From Polyporus tsugae (lineage: Eukaryota; Basidiomycota; Agaricomycetes; Polyporales; Polyporaceae), in assembly GCA_024305745.1 (NCBI GenBank), contig JAHRBS010000003.1, positions 1,612,001 through 1,676,000 on the forward strand: DNA of 64,000 bases, written 5' to 3'. Position 1 is the first letter of the stretch; every line of letters begins with the position of its first letter. The position numbers were made by a program, and so were the translations under genes. Of this stretch, positions 54,201-64,000 are shown piece by piece. The notes beneath the pieces are model-generated. The model did not search any database, was not told the DNA's origin, and worked only from the letters and a program-made list of their open reading frames with translations.

Positions 54201-54480
54201 AGGGCTTTCTGTACATGCAAGAGACACTTCGTAAGACGCTCCAAACTGATCAATGCCACACAAACCTCGAAAGGAGTTTTCAGATCTGCTCGGGACGGTT
54301 AGTGCTGGAATTGACACTGCTTGTGCCCACTCACCATCTGGCTTTTCCCATACACTCTCCCTCGTGTTGGTGTTGAACCAGTAGGTGCGACCCTCCGGGT
54401 TGCGATGCTCTGTCTGAACATGCAATGAGAAGAGGGTGCCATGGGGTATAATGATGTGCAATACGAGCCCAAACGTTCAT
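51273..54480 (-). CDS. PRP40: Prp40-type U1 snRNP splicing factor (WW-WW-FF)
   Basis: This factor bridges the 5' splice site and branch point during early splicing. Two WW domains: [25 protein letters not shown], and [14 protein letters not shown]...[14 protein letters not shown] Pro/Ala/Gly linker follows, then several FF domains: [80 protein letters not shown], and [24 protein letters not shown] repeats. The C-terminus is a long RD/RE-rich tail ([20 protein letters not shown]) ending AETPEEGEI at 51273. For the start, MNVW at 54480 joins the first WW domain only through an intron 54414-54468 with a GC donor; otherwise translation begins at 54461 inside that stretch. Confidence 0.85.
54414..54468 (-). 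other. Candidate GC-AG first intron of PRP40
   Basis: Splicing gctcgt...gttcag (55 nt) would join MNVW to [12 protein letters not shown], restoring the first Trp of the WW domain in the right frame. No GT donor does this. GCTCGT is a weak donor, so this is tentative. Confidence 0.4.
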
Positions 54481-55576
54481 CCTAATCCCCCTCTTGCCAG
54501 TCTGTGTTACTTGGTGTATCGCAGGTCGAAAGGGTGGAGCGAAGCGGATGAGGTGAAAGAGAAGAACAGCGAACAGACTCCGAAGGTAAAGTAGACGCCC
54601 AACCTGAGGACTATCAGGCGTCAACCACGTTGTTGGCGCCCAATGTACGGCGCTGCCATAGCCTGAGCTCGCAGACCTCCCAATTGCATGGGATACCACT
54701 CTAATCCCTACACCCACCAGGCTACAGTCGTGTCCGACGAGCAGCAGGAACCTTAACTACAGTGATATCATGCAATTTCTCTCGACCTGTGCAGCACAGG
54801 GCCGGGGCACTGGCAAGTCTCGGACCTGAAGCTCGGACCGACCAAAGATCCATATGCAATATGGTGCCTGCAATACGAGGTCTGAGGCACCGTTGTTCAG
54901 CATATCTGGCCTTACACTGTCATTTGTAGGGCATAGGGGAGCAGTAGGCATCTTGTGAGACTGCCTTACCTTCTACTCTGCAAGATGATCCTTTTGCAAC
55001 CCTTTTCCTAGAACACGACAATCCATCGTTGATTTTTCGGGTCCTCTAGAGACGCTTTGTCGAGCAACATTCAACGCAAGTCTGGCACGATAAGCCCATT
55101 ACTCTGTTGCAATACTCATCGAGGACAGCCATGCACCGCGTACACCTGCATGGTCGCGCCACGGGAGAAGTGAGTGACCTTTGCAAAGTATTCCCAAAGT
55201 TCTTCCTCAGAACCATATAAGTTTCCCTATGTGACCAACGCTAAGACAACCCTCGTTCGGTGATTGTAGGTCCCAGAATAGATTGAATGGGATCTTGGTG
55301 ACCCAATATAGCCCCCGACTGCGAATTCAATCGGGGCCAAACAAGCATTGGCAATAATAGACTGCCGTCTAAGAGTCAATCATCCTACTTATGTGCCTTC
55401 ATCTAATGCCAGCTCTATGCATCTTGTGGTGTGAAGCATGACTATTCCGTTGTACTGGACGCATGGACGAGCAACTTGTTGCTTTTCTAGTATCTCACCG
55501 GTGTCTCCGATAACATTTTTACGGCATCAGCGCCGAAAGGAGGGACTCCGGTAGCTGTCGCCCAAGCGGCGTGTTG

Positions 55577-55595
55577 GTGGGGTACTTAGGTGGGG
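55577..55595 (+). promoter_or_regulatory. Paired CreA/Cre1-type sites upstream of cellulase
   Basis: Two copies of GTGGGG (55577-55582 and 55590-55595) match the carbon-repressor consensus SYGGRG and are seven bases apart, about 720 nt before the GH7 start. Close pairs are typical of functional sites in ascomycete cellulase promoters. The motif is short, so chance is possible. Confidence 0.3.
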
Positions 55596-56216
55596 TCGAT
55601 GCAAGTCAGCCAGGCGGCACCATGTTCATCTTTGTCTACATAGGAACCGAATTTTTACCGTTCTGACCTGAATGGCGATTGTTGCAGGCTTTTGGATTCG
55701 CACAACCATGCAGGAGCGCCATACATAGATACAGAATCCGGAGTCCAACGCCCCACAGCCCTTCCTTGTATAGGTCATGCTGTTATTCCCCATCATTGAT
55801 CCAAGTTCAACCGGGGTAGCCGATATCTTTCACGGGTACTCGTCGGTCATATTCGAACCAAATTTACACCACTTGCATCACGTCTCTGTACGTCTATGGC
55901 TAACGCATCTGTCTTCTGCGAAGACTACACCCAACTACCGCTATGTCTCTCCCATGTGCGCAGCGGCTCACGGGCTCTCTTCGGTTCATGAACAATCACT
56001 GGTCTAGTCTTGCTCTGTTTCAAGGTGGCTTCGTCGCTCACCCTCACAGTGGGTGCTCGGATCCACTTCGGCTGCCGACGTCCTTACCCTCAAGGTCGTA
56101 GCAGCGCTAGCGCGACCTCTGGATGTACGGAGCCGTACGGGAAAATCGTAACCTGCCCCTACATGCCAGAACGATAATTTGGTCCGCATCCACCCGGATA
56201 TTATCCGTATACGAAA

Positions 56217-56226
56217 GATATAAAAG
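56217..56226 (+). promoter_or_regulatory. TATA box of the GH7 gene
   Basis: The sequence gatataaaag lies about 85 nt before the ATG, the distance seen in highly expressed fungal secreted-enzyme genes. Confidence 0.6.
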
Positions 56227-56308
56227 CAATGCTACGAGGACCACCAACCTGCATCGACTCGGCAGTCGCTCTCTCAACAACAGCAGTTCAGGCAGTCAGT
56301 CGACTAAC

Positions 56309-57805
56309 ATGTTCCCCTCCGTCGCCCTCCTCTCCCTCTCCTTCGCTGCGATCGCTTACGGTCAGCAAGCTGGCACCCTCACCACCGAGACGCATCCCAA
56401 GCTCAGCGTTTCGCAATGCTCCACCGGCGGTAGCTGCCAGACCCTTCAGCGTTCTGTCGTGCTCGACTCCAACTGGCGTTGGCTCCATGAAACGTCGGGC
56501 AGCACCAACTGCTATACCGGAAACACTTGGGACACGTCCCTCTGTCCTGACCCTGTCACTTGTGCACAGAACTGCGCCCTCGATGGCGCGGACTACTCTG
56601 GTATGTCTCGAACATACAATTCGCGAGGAACATATCGATTGATTATTATTGACACCAGGCACCTACGGTATCACGACCAGCGACAACGCCCTCACCCTCA
56701 AGTTCGTGACCGATGGTCCGTACTCCACTAACATCGGCTCTCGTGTCTACCTCCTCTCCGATGACGATGAGAACTACGAGATGTTCAGCCTGAAGAACCA
56801 GGAGTTCACCTTCGACGTCGACATGTCGCAGCTCCCCTGCGGTCTCAACGGTGCGCTCTACTTCGTGGAGATGGACCAGGACGGTGGCCAGTCCCGCTTC
56901 CCCAACAACAAGGCGGGTTCCAAGTATGGAACTGGTTACTGCGACACTCAGTGCCCTCAGGACATCAAATTCATCAACGGCGAGGTGGGTTGACAGCCCA
57001 GCAACTGCATAGTTTACATTAACCTGACTCTTTTCATCCAACCTAGGCCAACATTCTCAACTGGACCGGCTCCGCAAACGACCCGAACGCGGGTACCGGT
57101 CAATACGGAACGTGTTGTAACGAGATGGACATCTGGGAGGCCAACTCCAACGGCGCGGCCGTGACCCCCCACGTCTGCAACGTCCAGGGCCAGACCCGCT
57201 GCGAGGGCACCGACTGCGGTGACGGCAACGAGCGTTACGACGGCATCTGCGATAAGGACGGATGCGACTTCAACTCATGGCGCATGGGCGACCAGACCTT
57301 CCTCGGGCCCGGCCTGACGGTCGACACCTCCTCCAAGTTCACCGTTGTCACCCAGTTCATGAGCTCGGACAACACCACCTCCGGCACCCTCTCCGAGATC
57401 CGCCGCCTCTACGTCCAGAACGGCAAGGTCATCGCCAACTCGAAGACAACCATCTCGGGCATGGACGCGTACGACTCCATCACCGACGACTTCTGCAACG
57501 CACAGAAGACCGCGTTCGGCGACACTAACTCGTTTGAGAAGCTCGGCGGTCTCCCGACCATGGGCGAGGCGTTCGACCAGGGTATGGTCCTCGTCATGTC
57601 CATCTGGGACGACCACGAGGCGAACATGCTCTGGCTCGACTCCGACTACCCCACCGACGCCGACGCGTCTAGCCCCGGTGTCTCCCGTGGTCCCTGCCCC
57701 ACGAGTTCTGGTGTCCCTGCTACCGTCGAATCCCAGAGCCCTGGCGCGACGGTCGTCTTCTCCAACATCAAGTTTGGTCCCATCGGCTCGACTTACGCTT
57801 CTTAG
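56309..57805 (+). CDS. GH7 cellobiohydrolase (reducing-end, Cel7-type)
   Basis: This is a secreted retaining glycoside hydrolase of family 7 that processively cuts crystalline cellulose from reducing ends. Three exons (56309-56600, 56659-56984, 57047-57805) give 458 residues. The signal peptide is [18 protein letters not shown], and the mature protein starts [19 protein letters not shown]. The catalytic motif EMDIWE places the nucleophile at E232, the helper at D234 and the acid/base at E237. Many conserved cysteines ([44 protein letters not shown]) support the ten-disulphide fold. [15 protein letters not shown] and [17 protein letters not shown] are typical of cellobiohydrolases. There is no linker or CBM1: the protein ends [13 protein letters not shown] directly after the catalytic domain. 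A TATA box and CreA-like sites lie upstream. Confidence 0.95.
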
Positions 57806-58240
57806 GTGAGTATTCCGCGTATATCCAACATTCGAGCGACGATTGATGTGCTTCCTCATTCAGGCGAGCTTAGATATGGTGGGCGAAAGATTGGCTTCCC
57901 GAAAAGGCTCTTGGTCGAATGTTTCGTAGTGTCCGATGTCACGGTGTATGTTCGAAGACTGGCAGTATCTATCCTCGCACTTGTCTCGTACGACGTCCGT
58001 ATGACGTGGCAGAAAAACTTCTGATTGTCTTCCTCGAAAAGTTGCAATTATCGTCGCAAAGTCTCGTTGCGCTAACCTTTGTCTCTCAGCTCGCTCTGGC
58101 ATCCCAAAAACCGCAGATGTAAAGCGTAAGCACCGTGGCCTACCAAGAGACTAGATGAGACCTTTGGATCCTGTAAAACCGCATCCGCAAATTCACTTCC
58201 GTACAGAGAGCCCAGCTGCTTCATTGTTCAGCACGCCCAA
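57806..58240. other. Convergent 3' intergenic region
   Basis: This contains the 3' UTR of the cellulase gene and the tail of the effector-like gene. No gene is seen. Confidence 0.5.
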
Positions 58241-60653
58241 CTAATTCCTGGTAGTCGCCTTCGCCTTCTTGCTAACAATCTTCCCCTCCTCTCCCTCTGC
58301 CCCCCTACCATCATCTGCTTCCATCTCTTCCCGCACACGTTTACCCATTGTCTTTATAGACACGTCCATCCCATCTGCTCCAACAGCCTCCACAGAAGGT
58401 GCACATGGGGCCCCGCTCGGACGCGGTGCCGTAAGTGGCGGCACACGCGATCCAATCACATCTTCCACCCCACACTTGTCCAAGACGTCCAAGTCCCGGC
58501 TGCCACCTCTCAAGACGCAATCTCCGCAGAAGGAAGAGATATCCAGGAACTGGACAAACACCTTTCCCCGTTGCGCTTCAAATTCCACCGGTAAACGCCA
58601 CTCGACGTCGAACCGTGAGTCCTGGCGCTGGCACTGAGGATTGTGCGGGACGACGAGGACATACTTGACCTCCACGTCAACTAGCCCCGGCGTGCTTTGC
58701 CATGCCCGGCGGGCGCGCTCGCGCAACTGCCTAATTGTGTCGAAGTCCGACTTCGTGGGATTTGAGTCATTGCTTGTGCGTAGGGGTGTACAGGCCCAGT
58801 CTGGATCTCGCTTGGCAATGACCTGAAGGACCCAGAGGGTGACAATAACCGTAGCGTCACGCCGCGGAACAACTTGGAAGAAGAACGCATTGAAGGAGGC
58901 GTTGCGCTCACGGACGGCCGCGGTGGGGAGGTAATATGAGGCATCATCAATGGCGAGATCGTGGATATTCTCGTATAGAACAAGCCGGCGTGCACACCAC
59001 GGCGCGGCAGCCTCAGGAAGGTGGAAAGTTGATGGGGCAATAACTTGGGGTTGGGGAGGAGATGACATCTGCCATGAGGTCGTCTGGTCGTCGTGGACGA
59101 CAAGCACCAATGGGCAGCCTCGGTATCCATACGCATCCTCAGGCTGTCGGTAGATGAACCGGGTCTGGGAAGTTGTGTTGCCTGACTCGGACTCCGGCGA
59201 AGCGGACGTCATAGGCGCAAATGGGTAACGCAATGCGTCTGCAGGGAATTGGCCCAGTGTATAGCCAGCAGCAAACTGGTCATATAGGAAAGGCACGGAG
59301 CCAACCCCTGCACGACCCATGATGGTGCTAGAGTCATGCAGCCACCATGCTCCCATAACCCCACTGGGTCCGGAAAAAGGCAGGAGGGCATCCAGCATCT
59401 GCTCGTAAATTGCGCGTGTTTTGAAAACGATGGCACAACTGTCGCTAGTGAACACGAAGGGCGAAAGCGGGCTCATCCTTATGGTGAAGGTGATGGTGTG
59501 ACCGTCACGGTTCTCATGCGATGCATGATAGAGGGGGCGGGTGACTGTCCTGGGCTGGGCGTGGTAGGATTTCACGGCTTGACGAACAGTGGCTCTGTGA
59601 CCATCAGGATCGGCCAAAAACTCGAATATATCACGGGGGCAGGGTCCTGCCTCCGATACTAGGGACTTGACCGCAGCAGCGTTGATCACCCGGTAGTTAC
59701 GGTCGCGTTGTGCTGTACGTAGACTGGTTGATGTCCGCTTAGTCCAAACCGATCACAGACCTATAACAGTGTACGTACAGTGCAAGGATTTCGTCGTTGT
59801 TCCAATATGACATCCACCAGCAGTGAACGGAGGGTTTCTTTAGCAGGTGTCGGTAGCGTGAGTCGTCCGCAGAGGAAGCAGCTACGAAGAATAGTTGCGG
59901 AGCGTGGATGGAAACACGTGATGGTACAAGCTCCTTCTTTTCCGGGCAGTCGACTAACGACCATATCCGGGACGCGTTGTCGACGAAATCCGGAAGGTAA
60001 TCCTCGGGGATGAAGTTCGCTGTCATCACCCTTGCTACACCATCCCGGTCGAACAGGTAGGTCTTGCCGGACGTCGTGGTGAAGAGGACGGGCTCCTCCC
60101 GTGTCATACAGTCCATCAGCAAGAAGAGGAGGTAAAGAGACTTCCCTGAAACGACAGACAACATGAGTAACACGTAACAAGCATCAGCGGATGAAAAGGA
60201 TAGAACGACGCACCGATGCCGGGCTGTCCGAGAAGCACGACGCCTTTGAGCGGCTCTGCGCGAGCATTCCGAAAACGTTCGGTGAAGATCAGGTGCTCCT
60301 CTCGCACCAGAAATGAGCTACCGGCTTCAAAGGCCACTTCGAGATACTGTGCGACAGCATCTAGCCCATCAACGAGGAAACGCTCGTGAAGTTGTTTGTC
60401 GACGACGCCCTTGAGGCGACTCTCGCCACCCCACCATAGCCTATGGAAGTTAGACCATTTGGGATGGGTCACCCGCTCCCACCGTTCCCAGTATGAGGGC
60501 TGGGAAATCGGACATCATGAGCTCAATTAGGAACGTTGGGTGGATTGGCATGACACTCACCGTCAGGACCTGGTTGCTTGTCTGCGGCGAAAAAAGAGAC
60601 GGGGGCATCGAGCTGGATGTGGTGGGTGAGGAACGAGAGAAATAATGAGACAA
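58241..60653 (-). CDS. Crinkler/RHS-type P-loop NTPase effector-like protein
   Basis: This resembles the CR (Crinkler-RHS-type) family, which in fungi and other eukaryotes combines a variable N-terminus, a P-loop NTPase module and a C-terminal effector or nuclease-like domain. A Ser/Pro-rich start (60653) leads to a helical block with FHRLWWGGESRLKGVVDKQL. The Walker A motif GVVLLGQPGIG|KS follows, cut by an intron at about 60150-60215. Downstream exons hold FTTTSGKTYLFDRDGV and PSVHCWWMSYWNNDEIL, and the large last exon (to 58241) holds the C-terminal domain of about 480 residues. The last residues (GKRVREEMEADDG, KIVSKKAKATTRN) resemble a bipartite nuclear signal. No secretion signal is seen. 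Family assignment rests on the P-loop context and overall layout. A toxic or nucleic-acid target is not demonstrated, and the exon joins are models. Confidence 0.6.
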
Positions 60654-60929
60654 GGCATTGCATTCCGTGCTTTATATGTAAAAACTTGTGGTCCAAGTCG
60701 AGACACCCGCTGCTCGGGTCGGCAATGGACCGTCCAGGACAAAATGTCGTCAGTCGCATTCGCAGCGGAGTAAAGGGGCACCGTGGGAGTACCGTAGGCG
60801 CCGTGGCAAACCCCATGGGTCTGGAGCAAGCAGCACACAACAACATTTTCTTCCGAGAAGGCCACCTCTTGGGCGTAGCCAGGCCCCGCTGGAGGGCCAA
60901 TGTGTATTAATTTGCTATAAATTGTTACC
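60654..60929. other. Intergenic region upstream of effector-like gene
   Basis: This presumably holds the promoter of the minus-strand effector-like gene. An open frame on the minus strand (part of 60563-60955) lacks recognisable motifs. Confidence 0.4.
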
Positions 60930-61250
60930 CTAGAGAGCTGAAGAGATCTCAGCATCGGTGATCCATGCCATAATGCTTCTTCGATTCTGAGCGTCTTGCC
61001 CGTTAGTCCACAACCGTAACAACATTGACGGACGTGAGCAGGAACTCACGCCTTGGATTGTGGTAGTGCCGAATCACCATCTGCGGACCCTGGACGAGCA
61101 GTTCGCCGACGCGCTGTTGCTCGCCGCGGACGATTGGTACCACGGATGTGAAAGCTACGGTGAGGACGCCAAACTGGACAACTTGGATTGAGACTCTTCG
61201 CCTCTTCGCCGTGACAGAAGTAGTGTCTGTTTGGAAGCTAAGGCTTAGGC
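60930..61250 (-). pseudogene. Relic of an AMP-binding acyl-CoA ligase (4CL-like)
   Basis: On the minus strand an open stretch reads RRVSIQVVQFGVLTVAF ... GELLVQGPQMVIRHYHNP, then, after a possible short intron, SIMAWITDAEISSAL and a stop at 60930-60932. The phrase GELLVxGPQxMxxYxxNP is the signature preceding the A8 region of ANL-superfamily enzymes (acyl-CoA synthetases, 4-coumarate-CoA ligases). There is no start codon, no upstream AMP-binding core and no downstream catalytic Lys region. The piece begins 69 nt after the RPF1 stop. It is best explained as a leftover fragment of a lost gene. Confidence 0.45.
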
Positions 61251-61318
61251 TTCGATAAAAATGCCATCATGCGGTAGACCAAAAAACCATCATATATAGT
61301 GGCTCACACAAGGCACGT

Positions 61319-62767
61319 CTACAAGAAGAACGTTCGCCTGGTCGTCTCCAACTCCGGCTGTGGCTTATGTTAGCGCATAAGATGCGAGAAACGTATGCAT
61401 TACTGACCTTCCAAGTCCAAAGGAACTCGTCCTCGGTTGGCGGGACGACCTCCTTCCTTTCAGGCTCCTGCTGCTCGTCCACGGCCATCTCTTGCCCCAG
61501 TACGTCCGTGGGCGCAGCCTCTTCGTCCTCGCCAGCTTCGAACTCCAGGGGTTTGCTGGGTGCGCCGAGGTTCTTGACAGCAGGAAGTCCCTTCTTCAGC
61601 GACCGTAACTTAAGAGTGAATCGGGGCCCGATCTCTTGCAGTGCAACCTTCTCTGGAGATCGGAATGCGTATCTACACGTTCGGCATTCGCGGTGCATGA
61701 ATTGTTGAGGAACCAGGCACAACGAAGCAAATGCATACCGGTGTCTCCTAAAGAAGAGGAAGTCTCGCTGATTGTGCAGCGTCACCACTTGTCGGCCCTG
61801 GAACTCCGGCATCGGCGGGAAGAACGTTTGGAAAAGGCGACCGACGGTGTGGCCGAGACGGGTGACGAACCCGTTCAGGACGAGTTCGGGGAAATGGGCA
61901 GTTGCACGTGCGTGGCCCTAAAGGCACCGGAACGGAACGTAAGTATGAAATTTCACTGTTCGGAGTAGTTGCTCGTTGCCTCACCGAAATTTGTTGAGAG
62001 AGCTGGATGGATGTAAGCTTAAAGTAGGCGGTGGGTCCTTCGGGGAGGTTCACCACGGTCAAAGCATCTGGGCTGCTATGTAAACGGTTTCGTTCCGCAT
62101 GATGACTACTTTGGAAACTTACTAGGCGTTTTCATATCCTCGTTCACGACCACAAGATGGGAGTAACCTCGATTCGCAGCCCAGCCCGCAATCCTTCCCA
62201 TCTCGAAACCCTTGCCCTTCTTCCTCCTAATGAATTCTGCTCCCGGAAACACTCCGACGAGCTCATCGCAGAAGTCATACGTCAGGCGCGTTGCCTTTGG
62301 CGAAGTCGTGACCAGGACTTTTGGTGGGAGGCTGGGGTCGAGAACACCAGAGAAGTACTCGGCGAAAGGGTCAGCGGCAATGTCGGCAGCGGACTCATCT
62401 TGAGGTTGGACAGCCGGTTGCGATGCCGTATCTCCGTCTTGAGCGAGCGTGGAAGGACCGGCTTCGGCGTCGGTGTTAGGATTCGCCGTGAGCATGGATG
62501 GGTCATATTCGCGAGTATTATCGAGCGTGCGCGGCACATTCTGCGCAAGACGCTTCTGTAAACGTGAGGGATGTTCAAAACATATCTCTCGTGTACCGTT
62601 CGTGGGTAACGTACTTTCTTGACGAGAGGGTCATCGGCCTCCGCCTTCGCCTGAGCAAGCCTCTTTTGCAGCTTGCCTTGCCGCTTCTCCTTCTTTTGCT
62701 TGCGGGCAATCTCCTCGCGCTTGATTTTATTTTTGATGGAGGACGGCTCAAATCGACCAGAGGGCAT
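61319..62767 (-). CDS. RPF1: Ribosome production factor 1 (Brix domain)
   Basis: This is a nucleolar assembly factor for the 60S ribosomal subunit. The start [20 protein letters not shown] at 62767 begins a basic N-terminal region ([20 protein letters not shown]). A disordered acidic stretch follows. The Brix domain reads [114 protein letters not shown] and [28 protein letters not shown]. The sigma70-like LGHTxGRxFxxxFP and QRDFxFFRRHRY blocks identify Rpf1. The last short exon encodes [12 protein letters not shown] with the stop at 61319. It is divergent from the p24 gene. Confidence 0.9.
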
Positions 62768-62970
62768 GGTGGGCGATGTATCAGGACAAGGGGGGGTCGG
62801 AGAACGCTGCGAGATCCACAGGCAGCAGCAGGGCAGCAGCCGCGGCTAAGGCCAAGTGGGAAGGGCGGCCAAAATCGAAATCTATAAGCAGAGATCTGGC
62901 AGTGAGGCTAGTTCCCACGGTACATCCCTCTTCCTCGTCACGACCACCGACGACCACGACACGTCCCGCC
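62768..62970. promoter_or_regulatory. Shared divergent promoter (RPF1 / p24)
   Basis: These 203 nt between opposed start codons must contain both promoters. A caggcagcagcagggcagcagcc stretch lies near 62819-62842. Confidence 0.5.
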
Positions 62971-63828
62971 ATGGCCCTCCTGCGGAGGCCCCCTCTTCTT
63001 TCGCTATTTCTGCTCCTGGTGTTCTCCGCTGCTGCCAATGCCCTACACTTCTATCTGGACACCGACGAGAAACGATGTTTCGTTGAGGAGCTTCCAACAG
63101 AGACGATCGTAGAGGGTGTGTGCTATGTGGCACTCCGACGCGACACCCTCTGTACTTATGCCTCCTTCTCGTCCCACAGGACACTACAAGGCCCTCGAGT
63201 GGTCAGAAAGTGATCAGAAGTATATCGAGAACCCTAACCTCGGTATCCTGGTGGAAGTTGACGTGAGTCTCATGACCATACCTTCTCCATACATCCTCAT
63301 ATGCGTTAACTCGCCTCCTACCTGCCCACCGTGTTTATAGGAGCTGGACACTGGGCATAATGTTGTCAAGACCCGCGGGCCCTCGGACGGCCGGTTCACC
63401 TTCACGTCGCACGACTCCGGAGATCACTCCATTTGCCTTTCCAGCAACTACGGCACGTCGTGGTTCTCGACCACCCACATCCGCCTGCACCTCGACATTG
63501 TCATCGGCAAGACGAAAGCGGACGCCGAACACGACCGGTCGCACGTATCTGAGCTGTCCCAGAAACTCCGGGACCTGAACATGAAGCTCGAGGACGTCCA
63601 GCGGGAGCAGCAATATCAGCGCGAGCGCGAGTCTGCGTTCCGCGACCTGAGCGAGTCGACGAACTCGAAGGCTGTATGGTACACCGTGGTGCAGATGAGC
63701 GTGTTGATTGCCACGTGTGCGTGGCAGATGAGGCATCTTAAGGTGAATCCTGGTTCTTGCACTCTGAGGATGACTGACGCTGACTATACAACGAATAGCG
63801 GTTCTTCGAGGAGAGGAAAATGCACTAA
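62971..63828 (+). CDS. p24 family ER-Golgi cargo receptor (Erp/p24-alpha type)
   Basis: This is an EMP24/GP25L protein of COPII and COPI vesicles. The signal peptide MALLRRPPLLSLFLLLVFSA is followed by the GOLD domain: LHFYLDTDEKRCFVEELPTE, GHYKALEWSESDQKYIENPN, VVKTRGPSDGRFTFTSHDSG and HSICLS. A luminal coiled coil (HVSELSQKLRDLNMKLEDVQ) comes next, then AFRDLSESTNSKAVWYTVVQ and one TM helix. The short tail, after a last intron, is RFFEERKMH, giving the FF motif for COPII and a basic retrieval-like end. ALHFYL...KRCFVEELP and the tail match the Erp1/TMED4-9 (alpha) branch. Introns were placed by GT-AG and frame; the stop is at 63826-63828. Confidence 0.88.
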
Positions 63829-64000
63829 TGCACTAATGCCTGCGCTGTTGATATGACTATATATATTAGGCTATTTCCGAACTGTCGATTCAGTGCATGT
63901 CGATTCAGTGCAGTCTGGTTTTGCGACTTCGAAGGCATACAACTCTACGCTTAAGTAATCTATGTTACAGAAGGATGTGCTACTGGCAGCAGCGGAGAAG
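63829..64000. other. 3' region at the window edge
   Basis: This is the 3' UTR of the p24 gene followed by unassigned sequence. A duplicated phrase (cgattcagtgca) occurs at about 63888 and 63901. No gene is supported before the edge. Confidence 0.4.

Larger units (their letters stand above)
54481..56308. other. Large divergent intergenic region
   Basis: At 1.8 kb this is the longest gene-free stretch in the window, between PRP40 (minus) and the GH7 gene (plus). Most of it is probably the regulatory region of the cellulase gene. No coding frame with recognisable content, tRNA or transposon hallmark was found. Confidence 0.5.

Overview
The window is nuclear DNA of a filamentous basidiomycete, most likely an Agaricomycete wood or litter decayer. 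The signs are dense intron-rich genes (introns mostly 50-70 nt), fungal-type splice sites, a family-GH7 cellobiohydrolase, a Ste50/Ubc2 adaptor with C-terminal SH3 domains (a basidiomycete architecture), an Erp-type p24 protein and a basidiomycete-type multi-pass membrane protein. I see no bacterial operons, CRISPR arrays, rRNA or convincing tRNA genes.

Region 1-17 kb (accessory-flavoured, mostly minus strand): the truncated start of an M20 Gly-Xaa carboxypeptidase, a single-pass surface protein, a probably frameshifted multi-pass membrane protein, a second complete M20 carboxypeptidase with GC-AG introns and a charged insertion, a Zap1-like zinc-responsive regulator, an F-box protein, a choline-phosphate cytidylyltransferase homologue without a visible HxGH motif, OHCU decarboxylase (urate breakdown) and a J-domain protein.

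Region 17-38 kb: a gene-free stretch with an inverted repeat, then a chromodomain protein whose body resembles the helical enzyme family linked to DNA base hypermodification (the most interesting gene here). It is followed by a clathrin-adaptor-like protein, Ste50/Ubc2, a class B J-domain protein, Ipi3 (ribosome assembly), a complex I 21 kDa-type subunit, a nuclear-basket nucleoporin with two RanBP2 zinc fingers, and CDK7/Kin28.

Region 38-64 kb: a seven-TM receptor, MsrB, tropomyosin, a DUF2408 protein, ATP synthase alpha, mitochondrial ribosomal protein bL21m, Prp40, the GH7 cellobiohydrolase, a Crinkler/RHS-type P-loop effector-like gene, a relic of an acyl-CoA ligase, Rpf1 and a p24 cargo receptor.

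From about 16 kb onward the genes alternate strands almost perfectly, giving a chain of divergent (head-to-head) pairs with short shared promoters. Most genes here are unrelated housekeeping genes. The functional pairing that stands out is ATP1 with bL21m, two mitochondrial proteins sharing a 186-nt intergenic promoter. Exon boundaries given below were read by eye from GT-AG (or GC-AG) signals and reading frame; they are models, not transcript data.
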